Shown here one piece after another: positions 14,658-26,739 of a stretch of DNA of 64,000 nucleotides (position 1 is the stretch's first letter; every line of letters begins with the position of its first letter). The DNA is taken from NCBI RefSeq assembly GCF_016906535.1, contig NC_057381.1:620001-684000 (forward strand), read 5' to 3'. The DNA is from Rhizoctonia solani (Eukaryota; Basidiomycota; Agaricomycetes; Cantharellales; Ceratobasidiaceae). The notes under the pieces were generated by a model, which ran no database searches, was not told where the DNA came from, and saw only the letters and a list, made by a program, of their open reading frames with translations. The translations under genes and the position numbers were made by a program.

Positions 14658-16702
14658 TTATATTCCAACGACATTGAGGTATGCTATCCTTAGATCGGAC
14701 CAGACAGCAGCCCTTTTTTCATTTCTTGTCCTTGTCCATACATCCTCCAACTGTAGCAAGAGATCCTTTGCAACGACTTTCGACTTTGCACATTTTACAA
14801 TGTTAAGCATCCTTTGTTGGACAACGTAACGATCTTGCTCCCTGTACGCAGCTAGCCCAACCTGGGTTTTTGTTAGATGTAGACTCCGGGTAGAATAACG
14901 CAAGTGCATACAATTGTAATTGGAGGAGTCAGATACGCATCAGGCATATGACCAGACTTGGCCCCTTTGATGAGCCGCGTCACATTCTTGACGACGCGTA
15001 ACACTCGAGGATCGTTGGCAGCAGCCCACACAAGGCCTACGTCAGTCCATTACCTTTAGCCTGAAAGAACAAAGAGAGGTTGATGTGTGTGTACGTACCA
15101 TGTAGAGATAAATTAGTGCAGCGTTTCGCCAACACTCGTGTACTACTGTTCTTCCCACTCTTAAGGCCGGGTCATCAGACTGACCCAACACAGTTTCGGC
15201 TCGCTGCACCTCCATCTCAACTTGACTTATCAATGCAGCGTTGGCGCCAGCCCCCTCTATTCCACGCAAAGAGTTGATCCAAGCAAATATCATTACAAAA
15301 TGGTCCGGAAAGCCATAAAACCATTGCAAACCGTAGTCATGCTGACTGAAAATTTGGTCATATTGCGTAGACGAGAACTGTGCTTCGTACTTGAAGTATG
15401 TTGGTCGACCCGTGACTGCACTTCTGAGAATATCAAGGGTTGCAAAGTGTCGGAGGTTAAGACTTGGACTCAGTAGAATATTGCTCAGACTAAGTAATTT
15501 GCCGGATGGTTCGCAGCATGCGCGTTGAACTACAAGTGCAATCTCATCCATTGAAAGAACGCAAGCGAGCGAAGATTGGGCGCCCCATTTGAAGAGCAAA
15601 TATCTATCAAGTTTCTACGGGGCGAGATGTCGGTAGCCTATATCTATGTGCTCATACCTCAAGAGTGTTCTCCAATATATGCGTTGCATTTTTGTTGTCT
15701 GACGCTATCGCAGACGAAGGCGTTGCGACAAGAAAGGACCTAACTTGCTTTTGTACATTAGAAACCAAGGAAGCGACGATAGCTGTTCAGTGGGTCCAAT
15801 CGAGAGATTATTATCCATGTAGATTCTCATCACATTGGCGGCTAGAATAGTTTTTGACCGTGTATCCTCCAATGAGAAATGCTCGGCGATACGGTCCTTC
15901 ATAATATGCACTGCTTTGAGACGCTCAAACACTGAAGCAAGAGCCCAGCGTGAATCTTGACATAAAGTTAGTTTCGCTTGGATAGTGAATAAAGTGTATT
16001 TACTCACAACATTGTAATACAAATGGCAATGTGTTCTGCTTCACGTTCTTGTCCATCGCAGGGTTATATATAGAAGTATCTGTTCCAATTCGAGGTTATG
16101 ATCATTGGCGCTGTCGGAATCAGTGTTTATAAAGTACGTTGGTTCTTTTGACACTCGGCCAAAGGTCCGATGGAAAGCGCCATTCGAGACTCCAAATACT
16201 ACCTGGGTTGGAACTGATGGGTGTTGGACCTGATACGATCGAGGATTCCAGGACGATGAAGATAGCTTGGCAGTGTCGTTGACCATTTTATCACAATATG
16301 CCATCGTGGTAGGACCAAGAAGCGCTCGATCGTTCCTAATACCAGAAGAAGTAGGGTCGACAGATAGAGCGGGAGTTTCAGAGGCTGACGCTGTAAAAGA
16401 TGCGCGGCCGGCCTCGAATTTTCCAATGCTTTCCAGTAGCTTTATTCAACCTACTGAAGGCCGAACGACGTGCGGTTTCTGTCCTCGGACCAGGTACGCT
16501 GATTTTTCCGGAACTTTGATGTATTCGTAGTTACAAGAGTTCCAGATGACACGCATCGCAGACACTGAGGCTTGCCTTCGTCACTTTTCTTCGCCTAGTT
16601 ACGTTCCAATTTCTAGTTTGAAGAAATCACTATGGGTAAGTATGTCACTTACTTGAATTTGCACCTGCGCATCCTGTCGTAGATCGAGAATGTCGAGAAC
16701 AT
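14658..16702 (-). CDS. Zn2Cys6 regulator with fungal-specific domain, copy 2 (zinc cluster damaged)
   Basis: Paralog of the gene at 12.06-14.05 kb, in convergent orientation. The fungal-specific domain is well kept: SRWALASVFERLKAVHIMKD (about 15.9 kb), LNLRHFATLDILRSAVTGRP, YGLQWFYGFPDHFVMIFAWI, VVHECWRNAALIYLYM (15.1-15.6 kb) and a final exon ending RAAVWSDLRIAYLNVVGI before the stop at 14658. The zinc-cluster exons (16.5-16.7 kb) are poor: the first CX2C pair has lost a base, the third-cysteine region reads KKSDEGKPQCLRC in the nearest frame, and the following SCNYEYIKVPEKSAY lies in a shifted frame. A stop (PSVG*) follows near 16.45 kb. The start is uncertain; the ATG at 16702 is the best guess. 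DNA binding is probably lost unless these are sequence errors, leaving a domain-only relic. Confidence 0.6.
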
Positions 16703-17424
16703 TAGAGCAGGTGTAGTCGGTTATCGTCCGGCGAAGAGTTTATATATGTTACAAGCGCCTTAGGATGAATATACGTATGTGGGTCGTGGTGGCTTACAGT
16801 AGGCTGAAGGTGCAGCTATTTGCCTCGTGTATGATGCATAAACCAATCGGAGGCCAACCTTGTTTTAATTTCGAGAGTTTGGTTGTTGCGTGATCATGGC
16901 GGATGTCTTGGAAGCGGTGTTAGGAACAGTTTGAAGATCCCTAGTCAGCGCCGCAAAGCATTAATTTTACAGTCTACTGGACACGGAATTCTACACGAGG
17001 CCAGAGTTTGGGCCCATAGCATCACTCACACTTGCGAGAACCTGAGGCTATCGTAGTCGGCCCAGCACATATCGTGTAGGGTTATGGACATAAATGGGCA
17101 CAGGCTTCTGACCTACCCCAAAGTACCTCGTGTGGAATATGGACAAATGGGCACAGGCTTCTGGGGTACCTGACCTGCCCCAGGTACCAAAAGCGCTACA
17201 TGCTAACCCTGTGCACAAATCACCGCTCTCTTGCAAGAAACCTATAAGCCACTGCGATTCAAACCAAAAATAAGATACATGCATGGAACAGATAAAACGC
17301 CGGTTGAGCGGACGACATAACCCGGTAGTATGTTGAGATAATATACGTGTAGTACAGAGTAAAGCGTGAAAAGGAAACCATTACGACGTCTAAGTAGAAG
17401 AAAGAGGAGGTGGGGGATTGGAGC
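16703..17424. other. Intergenic with a short imperfect repeat
   Basis: Upstream of regulator copy 2 and downstream of GCV2. It contains the repeat listed at 17083-17188. No gene seen. Confidence 0.5.
17083..17188. repeat. Imperfect direct repeat with GGTACC palindromes
   Basis: Copy A (about 17083-17127) and copy B (about 17138-17188) share tatggaca(t)aaatgggcac, aggcttctg and gacctgcccca-like blocks. Copy B adds a ggggtacc insertion and ends in caggtacc. It lies about 240 bp beyond the GCV2 stop and has no coding capacity. Confidence 0.6.
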
Positions 17425-20400
17425 TTAAAGACCTTGCTCTGCGAGCTCGTCGACGCTTGGGCATTCACACTGGGGAAAACATCAGTGAATTATAGGTATT
17501 AGTTTGAGTGACTTACCACTAGGTTGATATCACCGTAGGCTTAAAATCACAAATAAAAAAAAAAAAAAAAAACATAAGCATGGTAAATCTATCCAGTATC
17601 GGAAAAAGACGCACCATCGTCCACACGGCCTACAGTAGGCCAGAACTTGCGCTGCTTCAACCACGAGAGCGGGAATGCAGCAGTTTCGCGAGAGTACGGC
17701 CTAATCCTTCCGTCAGCTAGCCCTTTGCGGAGTCGGTCAATAAAAAAAGAACTCACCGGTCCCACTCGCCCACAATGACGGACATCGGATGTGGTGCGTT
17801 CTTGATAAGATTGTTATCTCTAGGCTGAACACCAGTAATAACATCTTCAGCCTCCTTGCGAATTTGAATCATCGCCTCGCAGAAACGGTCAATCTCATGC
17901 AAGGACTCGCTCTCGGTCGGTTCGATGAGCATTGCAGTCGAGATAGGCCATGAGCATGTAGGAGGGTGGAATCCATAGTCCTATGTCAGCGACTCGGACG
18001 TTAGTACCCTGTGCTCCTTCGATAAAGTGGATCGACATGCCTGAAGCCGTTTGGCAAAGTCCATAACCTTCAAGCCGGCCTTTTCTCAAACTCTGCCAGA
18101 TCAATCAAGAGCTCATGCGCCACACGGCCCTTGTCGTTCTTGTACTTGAGAGAATAGTGTCCTCCAGTCGGTGAGCGATGTAATTCGCATTTAAGAGCGC
18201 AAGTTTAGATGCGTCCGAGAGGCCCTGGCCACCAAGCATCTTGACGTCGCCCATGAGATAAGGAGCACCGAGGCACTTCCGTATGGTGCGGACGCAACGG
18301 CTTCGATGGCTGTCGAACCGCCGGTTGGGATGATCGGGTGGCTAGGAAGGAAGGGCGCAAGATGTTCGGCAACACAGATGGGCCCGACACCAGGGCCTCC
18401 TCCACCATGAGGACTACGGCATCTAATTTAGTATCTATTTCGGAAGGTTGATGTGCGAGACTTACATGGCAAATGTCTTGTGCAAATTCAAGTGACAGAC
18501 ATCACCCCCGCATATAGCGGGTTGGTCATTCCAATTTGGGCATTCAAGTTTGCACCTTTACCGCTCTGATGAGGCTCGATTTAATGTGATATGTGATGTG
18601 AACCTACCATCGAGATACACTTGTCCTCCATTATCATGAATGATCTTGCAAGCCTCTTGAACCCCTGGCTCGAAGACCCCATAAGTCGAAGGATAAGTGA
18701 TCTATGGATATTCCATCAGATAACCGAACCCCATATCGTAGATAACCTGAACATACCATGAACGCTCCGAGCCTGTCCTTGTGCTTCGCCGCCTTCTCCC
18801 TCAGATCATCCAAATCCAAGTTTCCGTTTGGAAGATTTTTGACAGGAACGACCTTCATACCAGCCATCACGGCCGACTACAAACGCCTCTCGTTACACAA
18901 ACCGCAGTCAAAACAGGTTGGATATTCGACTTACAGCCGGGTTAGTACCATGTGCGCTGGCAGGAATCAAACAGATATCGCGGTGCTGTTCGCCACGGCT
19001 GGCATGATAAGCTCGGATCACGCTCAACCCAGCATATTCGCCCGCCGCACCCGAGTTGGGTTGTAGCGAACAAGCGGCGAATCCAGTGATTGTGCACAGG
19101 TCACGAGAGAGCTCCTGCAATTCAAAAATCAATGATCCGCCACCCGTAGATGAAATCAAGAAAAAAAGAACTTACGTCGACGACAACCTTCCATCCTTCG
19201 ACGCCATTCGGCACAAACGGATGAACACCCCCAAACTCGGGCCAGGTCAAAGCTCGCATCGCAGCGCTCGCGTTCAATTTCATGGTGCACGAACCAAGAG
19301 GGATCATTGCGTGCGCCAGGGACAGATCTTTCTCTTGTAGTGCATGAATATAGCGAAGCAATTCCGTCGGAATGGTGCGTGTTAAACACCGGCTGGGTCA
19401 GAATGGGAGAGGAACGACGAAGTTTCGAAGGACGGATTGAAGGAGTTCAGAGGTGGAGGAATGGGCTTGTGGTGCATGGGCGGGGGATACAGCGTCGGCG
19501 TCTATGAGCGGAGTGATCCCGCCCTTGACGAATGATGCAAGATCAGTTGAAGCGATGGGTGCTTGGCCTCCAGCGATGAGGAAGCAGTTTGCGATACCGG
19601 CTAGTTCTTCCTCGGTGACGCTCTCATCAAATGTTACACCCACAGTACGTTCGTCCACGATACGAAGGTTATATGCACGCTTGGCAGCTTCAGCGTGGAT
19701 CTTGGCGGCTTTTTGAGCCGAGCCAGTATCGATCGTAAGGGTGTCGAAAAAGTGGCCCGAGGTGTTTTGAACCTCCATCCCATCTAATTACTCATTTAGT
19801 AAAGAAAATCAAATATGAAGATGGAAAACGCACCGATAACCTTGATAATTCCATCGAGAACTGCGGTCATACCAAGGACCCGCTCGGCAATGGCTCGGAC
19901 ACCTTCAGCACCATGCCACACGGCGTACATCGCCGCGGTATTGGCGAGAAGTGCTTGAGAAGTACATATATTACTCGTTGCCTTTTCACGACGGATATGT
20001 TGCTCGCGCGTTTGAAGTGCAAGACGATATGCAGGGCGTCCTATGATAAAGATGAGTAACCCAAAAGGACGTGGGCGCGAGAGCACTAACCATTTGCGTC
20101 CCGGCTCCTTCCGACCAATCGTCCCGGAATCTTCCTCTTGAGTGCATCTGCAACGCTGAAAAATGCCGCATGAGGACCACCGTATCCGACCGGTACACCA
20201 AATCGGGCGCTGGAACCCAAAGCAATATCAAATCCGAGTTCTCCAGGAGGAGTCAAGATGGCGAGGGCCAACAAGTCGGTGGCACACGCAAGCAGAGGCG
20301 CAGGACCAGACGAGGCCTCCTTGATGTGCTTCAACAAGGCATAATCGGTAATGGAGCCATTAACATCCGGGTACTGGACGAGCACACCGGCGAGGTCGGA

Positions 20401-21246
20401 TAATTCGACACAGTCGTTGCCGAATTGCCGGGACTCTCCCTCACCGATCAGTTTGGCTACATCTCCGACTACAAGCCGAATCCCAAACCCTCCCGCGCGA
20501 GTTCTCAGCACGGCCAAGCTTTGGGGCGAGACACCTTGGTCGACAACAAACGTTTTGCGTTTCTGGCCGTGCTGGGCGAATGCCATAACCATGGCTTCGG
20601 CCGCTGCAGTGCCTTCGTCGAGTAGCGAGGCATTGGCGATGGGGAGTCCAGTGAGGGAGGAGACCATCGTCTGGAAGTTGATAAGCGACTCGAGACGGCC
20701 TTGAGCAATCTCGGGCTGGTATGGTGTATATGGGGTGTACCATGACGGGTTTTCAAGAACCTAAAATGGTAATTGTCAGACAAAACATGATGTGGGCGAA
20801 AAAGGCAATGACCACGTACATTACGCAATATGACCTGGGCACGACCGCGTTCCAGTATCCCATACCGATGAAGCTGCGTTTCTTTCGTTCATGTTGGCGA
20901 CCTCTTCTGCACGTCGGAGCATCTCGCTCTCGCTGAGGGCGGGGATAGAGTGTTCGCTGACGGCCTGAGCATCGATACGAATCGAATCTGGACTGTATCC
21001 CTCACAAACGCGTCCATCGAGTCGTATCCGAGAGCAGCGAGCATCTGCTTTGCCTCGGCTGGGTTCGGGCCGATGTGTCGGGCCGGGTACGTGTCGAGCG
21101 GAGGGAACGGTCTTCCCGTTGGATTTGCCGGTGGAACGCAATCCCAGACGCGGGAAAAGTCGGGGAACGAGCCTCAGTCGAGGAATAGAGCGTGAGACCA
21201 TCATCGTCGAATGCATCGTGCTCATCGTCCAAGGGCTGCTCGCCAT
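17425..21246 (-). CDS. GCV2: Glycine dehydrogenase (decarboxylating), P protein of the glycine cleavage system
   Basis: Mitochondrial PLP enzyme that decarboxylates glycine and passes the aminomethyl group to lipoyl-H protein. The proposed ATG at 21246 yields an Arg-rich presequence ([20 protein letters not shown]), then [20 protein letters not shown]. Later blocks include [100 protein letters not shown] and the PLP-lysine block [14 protein letters not shown] (about 18.5 kb). These are followed by [20 protein letters not shown] and a C-terminus ending [16 protein letters not shown] introns split it; one near 17.55 kb contains a run of about 18 T on the coding strand. One- or two-base losses break the frame near 20991, 20880, 20838, 19424 and 19368, mostly in CCC or AAA runs. 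The protein otherwise looks fully conserved, so consensus error is likely. Confidence 0.92.
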
Positions 21247-22201
21247 CGCTGTCAACCTTCTCGTCAACGCAGAGGGTAGTCCCACTTACCGTGGTGGTCG
21301 TGAATGGGGAGAACGTATGAGTCGATCGAAATTTTATACCGAGGGCCCACCTGCCTCTAATAGTAATGCCAGGTGGACGCAAATGCCGTCAAGTACGACA
21401 CCAATCCAAGCCAGCTGCTGACCACCCGACCCTGTAGACACACATACTCGACTCGTGTCCGTTTAAACTATACTCTTTTTCAATTCAATCGTCTCGAGCT
21501 AGGCCCTGGACACTCCTATCCCCACGCTGAGCTCGCCGTCAGCACACCCCTACCTCCTCCCGCCCCCGTCCCCCAGACATACACAACAATCACCTTACTA
21601 GTATAAATCCCAGAAACAATACTGACCCAATTCCAGCTCGTTCCGTGCAGCCAAAGCCGTTTTCCCAAGAGACAAACATATCGTTCACACAAACCCATCT
21701 TTTAGTATACATTTGTCTCCAGACCTTATCTTTACCCCGCATTTTACAATTTGGGCCCTGTCAAGTGCGCGTGATCCAGAAAAAGGAAATCGATCATCTT
21801 TCCGTTTTCGTCCTGTATTTTTCCAAAATCCCGCCATTCCCGCCGGCTTCGCCAGACAGTTCGTGAGTCTGTTTCTCACAGCCAAATAATAATATTTAAT
21901 ACATATACCGAGATGCTTGGATAATCAAGCCCCGTGTCTTGCGACCTTCCGGATCTTCCAGGGACGCAATAGAGTCTATTTTGCATGGCGTTTCGAACCA
22001 CGTACAAGATGCGTGAATGCGGTCAGAGTGGACCCATAGTGAAACCTACCCTTTCTCAACACCGACACTACTCTGAATTATCGCGATCGTTCATCGGGTT
22101 ACGTAGTGCTCCTCGTGAGCAATCGGTTACAAGTAGAAACCAACATTCACGGTGGTATTACTACATTTATGCGTCGCTCCACAATATACACAATATACAC
22201 A
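21247..22201. other. Intergenic between GCV2 start and NACHT-WD40 end
   Basis: Promoter side of GCV2 and 3' flank of the NACHT-WD40 gene. It contains C/T-rich segments (21.5-21.9 kb) but no supported gene. Confidence 0.5.
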
Positions 22202-25200
22202 CTAGGGTCGATAACATTCTGCCCATGCCTCTCCGAACTTGGCTCCATCTAAATCTAATTTGAAACATCCTCCTTCACTAATGACGAGATCGTTGGGAGG
22301 AAGTGCCAGGGAAAGGTGAAGGTCGGATGGTACCCATATCAATCGCCGATCCTGAGAATCAATGACCCAACCATCGTGCTCCAATGACAACGAATTAGGC
22401 TGCTGTTATCATCTGTATCTTGGGTGGCGGCTGGTTCGTGATCACTATCAGCTGGATGGGCGTTTAACATACGCGTAATATCAGTGTCATGGTCTCACAT
22501 ACCTGCTTCCATTTCCGCATGCTCTTGTACAGTTGTTTTACACGAAGATACGTCCCAGAAGCGGATGGTTTGGTCATGTGAACAAGACACCACATGTGAA
22601 TTATCGGGGGAGAATGAAGGCAGGATATCTTGCCAGTAGCCCCTCATAGAATTGAGTATAGGTTTCCCTGCCTGCACATCCCACACGTGTATACGATGGT
22701 TTGCATAGCAAGACGTGATGTAACGGCTGTTAGGTGAGAAGCTTGCAGAAAGTAATGTATCATAAATCGTGTCATTTTCTTGAAGAGCAATGAGCTGTTG
22801 TCCCGTCTGTACATCCAAATTGTAACTCTGCTCCGTGTCCGTCAGGCGAGAATCCAACCGAACTGATTTGTAATTCTTCTTGAAAAAATTTACCGATTTC
22901 TCGTCCGCTCGCAACATCCCATAGCCGCAGTGTGTAGTCAATGGAGCCCGAGGCGATGATAGAGCCATGTGGTGAGAATCGAACGCAGGCCACCTGTCCA
23001 GTATGTCCCCGCATTGGTCCATGTATATCTTTCCCGGTTTCTGTGTCCCAGATTCGCACCGTGTAATCGGCTGAAGCAGAGGCGATATGCGTGTTTTTTG
23101 ATGAATAATCGAGGGATCTAACGGTTCCTCTATGGCCACACAGTGGCCCTAGCACCAGCTCTCCTGACTCTGCATTCCACACATGTATGTCCCCATTTTC
23201 CGAACCAGACGCCACCCGTAGTCCGTCGTGGGAATACCTGATAGAATAGATAGGCTGAGGGAGAACTAAACTCGTAGACAAGCTATCGGCTCCGTCCGTG
23301 GCCAAGTCTTCTACATTCCATATGCGTATAGTGCCGTCACGCGAACAGGAGAATATGCGAGAGCTGTCGGGGAAGAATATAATCGAGTCAACCTCATCGG
23401 TATGCCCCTCTAGTGGACCAAGAACGGTCTGGCCGGTGTGTGCATCGTAGACTCTGATAGTTTTGTCTGCTGATCCACAGGCGACTAATACGCCGTTTGG
23501 GGAGAAGGCGATACACTTCAGGTTCCGAAGATGCCTACTGAGCGGCTCTGGTGGGGTCAGTCCTGACTTTAGATCCCAGATTCGGACAGTACCGGAAGAA
23601 GACGATGCAAGACAGGACCCATCAGGAGAAAAGCATAGTGATAAGACATAAGAGGCATGATTGTCAAAAGGTTGACCGGCCATTTTTCCAGTTCGTACAT
23701 CCAAATTCGGATGGTATCACCCCATGACCCGGATGCGAGATACAGACCATCAGGCGAGAATGCCACTGAGTGTATATGCCTAGTGTGCCCCTTCAGTGGA
23801 CCGAGAATCCGCGCTTCTGGCTGTAACACGTGTATGTATAAATCTCCGTCGGAGAGGCCACATGCGATACTAGAGCCATCAGGAGAGAAAGCGATTGATC
23901 CAATACCCACGCAAAGGGATGGGAGGAGCTCTATTATATTATCCCATCGTTGATGCTCCATAATTGTAGGGCAGAATGGCGACTTCCAAAGGCCACTCGG
24001 GAACCATCAGGAGATATAGTAACCGACCGGATATTCTTCGTGTGCTCATTGGTGAGACTGCGTATACTGTTGCCAGTGGTTGTATCAAGAATGTCAATAC
24101 CATCCTCGGTGGGTACCACGAGCCGAGTTCCGTCTGCCGAGAGTCCAATAGACTCTATCCAGGCGCTAGAAATATTCCAAGTAGCTAAGAGCGCCAGCCT
24201 TCGTCGATTCATGGCTGACCCTTTTGGCTTGACAAGGCCGGCTGTTCTTGGCATGTATATAGTTGAGACCGGACGAGACGAAGGCCAGAAAGGAAGCATC
24301 GATGTATATATGCGGGGTACTCTGGCGTATCGGTGGTTGGCATATACTGATACAAATTCCCATGCATCATGCACCAGCTTTGTTATATCCACTGGCGCAG
24401 CTTTTTCCTAAATCAAAAGTTAGCTAGGAACGCTAGACTCCCAAGAGTTTTGCTCACATAACACCATTTCTCCGCGTCTCGAATGACAATCATACCATAG
24501 CCTATGTGCTTTGTTAGGCTCATGATCTCCATCCAAAGCAGAAGCCTTTCGAAAAGAAGTTACGAACGTGGTCCATCAATTTATCGTGGTATTCACCAAG
24601 AGACAAATGAGTTGACCAATATCGGCATGTGTAGGTAAGTACGGACGGAATGTTCTGAATAACTCGCTCTTTCAGGTCGGGTACTTCATCGTCAAACATG
24701 TAAGATGAGGAAAGCCCACATATATTGTGCTTGGGCTCGGTCGCGTCAATAATCCGCAAACATGCTTCCGCGATCGCTAGGTGCCTGGTTGCGGGCTTGC
24801 AATGAAACGGTGCAGAGCGGTACTCTGAAAGCATGAAATCAGGAAACGATGCATGTAAAGTTGCTACCAGTCCAGTTATTGGTGCGATATTTAGCACTGA
24901 TCGCAGGGGCTGTAGTAGCCCATCCACTTGTTTGGCGCTCTTTAGGTCAAGAAGCGCTGCCAGAGCGTCCGTAGTTATAGGTTCTGCGACACATATGACT
25001 GTTTCCAGTAGCTTCTGCATTCTTATCTTGTTAGGCGTATTCATTCGAGGACTTTCAAAAGCCGCTGTAAGTATAGTGAGATACAACTGGTCGATAGGAT
25101 TTCCCCCCTCTTGGTTACTGGCATTCGATGAAGTATCAACAATGGCGCTAACGGCCTCGTCTAGGGTGTCCACGGCGTGTGCCTCTTTAATATAACGACA

Positions 25201-26739
25201 CGTAGTAGATGCGTATATGAATAGTACCCCGCAGCTTGCGATAATGCTCGACCATTGTGCATCGTCCAGCGGAATGTGCTTCAGTTCATGACGCAGGTAT
25301 GTTGCAATGTCAGCCTTCACAGTATCGGAGTCTAGGTCGTGCAATACCAGAACTGCTTCGCCATTTTTGTTTACTTGTCCGGAAAGTCTCTGCGCTCTCC
25401 CTTTTCCGGGCGGCTAGACACCAAACCGGACCGGGAGGCTATGTGCAGAAGATAAAAACAAGTCTAGGAGCTCGCCGACACTGTCCTCGTTCTCACATTC
25501 GTCCAAGGCGTCGATCACCACAATCAAGTCCATTGGTAAAGATCCTCGTACTTCTGTTAGCGGGTCGACAAGCAGCTTCTGGTACTGGATCCTCAATGCC
25601 CGAGTATGTGTATCAGGGTCAAGCTCCAAAACCTTGGCTAATGCGCACCGGAAAGGAAGAGAAATCTAGCAAGCTGGTATGCGATAGACGGAATTATACG
25701 CCTGACCTGGCGGCACTCCGGTATGACTCGAGAGCAAAAGAAGCTTGCGCCGAGTTGGCTGGCTTTTTCTAGTCCACTGCAGACGCTGTAAGCGATCGTA
25801 GTCTTGCCCGTTCCAGCCATTCCGTTCATCCAGCATGTCTTTCCAGCATCTGGGGTATGCGCCCATTCGAGCAACAAATCTATCTGAGGCTTTCGTGTCC
25901 CTGGTGTACAGCTTCCTCGTTTGATGTCGTCAGATTCGGCTGAGTTGTAAATAGCTGACATGGAAGGCGACAGCTTGGTCAACTTCAGCTCCTGATCAGA
26001 GTATCAGACAGAACCCCTTAAGGTTATCAATTCACGTACCATCGCCTGTTCGGTTATACCTTTCAGCATACCCAGATTCAGATTTAGCTATAGCACCCAC
26101 GTCAGAAGCCGCAGCTGGTACACTAATAGGACCTACGGTCAGGCGTTCAAGGTGTTGCTGAATTCGTTCGTAGCCCTCCGTAACTCTATCCAATCCATCC
26201 ATCGCATCTACTAATTTCCTTCCTGTTCGTTGCCCTTGCCTTTCTTCGACAACTTTAATTCTATCTCAATGTCCCTATCGACTCTTTTAGCTTCACTGAT
26301 ACACAGGCAACAAGGCCGACCTACGCGCAAATCAACTTCACACTATCCGTCATAGTATACACCATCGGACTATTCATATACTCTGCTATATCCTTAAGCA
26401 CAACACGACTCTGTTCCGTAGTGCTTTGTATTCCCTTTGCTTGTCTGATAGATCCTGCTCATAATGGTGTATTAGTAGACGGGATGGGTTGTGTGAGGGC
26501 TAGTACCTCATAGGCATCAATACATCTAATGAGCCCACCGATTACCGACTTGAGTGGACCAAATACCCCGGCGCCGAATTCAAGTTGATCGAGCAAGGAT
26601 CTGATCTCATGCCATGCATCTCGGCTTGCACTGGGATAATCAGTAGCACCTGTAGTCGTACTTTTGAGCCCATACTGAACCGCTTCTTCCATTTGTCTTT
26701 TGAGCGATTGAGCGCCTCTCTCAGGGACAGGAGTGACAT
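22202..26739 (-). CDS. NACHT-WD40 STAND NTPase (fungal NLR-like)
   Basis: Large signal-transduction NTPase of the HET-E/HNWD type. Proposed start ATG at 26739 (MSLLSLREALNRSKDKWKKR) gives a basic N-terminus, then a helical segment (DAWHEIRSLLDQLEFGAGVF). The NACHT domain has Walker A NGMAGTGKTTIAYS (about 25.8 kb) and Walker B LIVVIDALDECEN (about 25.5 kb), followed by a winged-helix-like region with PITTDALAALLDL. From 24.2 to 22.3 kb come about 13-14 WD repeats (for example HTRHIHSVAFSPDGLYLASG and RGTVRSLDYSSKNTHIASAS), enough for two seven-bladed propellers. The family-typical tail DGWVIDSQDRRLIWVPSDL precedes the stop at 22202. Family members sense non-self and can trigger cell death; no HET, HeLo or patatin-like effector is visible here. 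Single-base losses break the frame near 26662 (AAAA run), 23701 (GG run) and about 22850. Confidence 0.88.
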
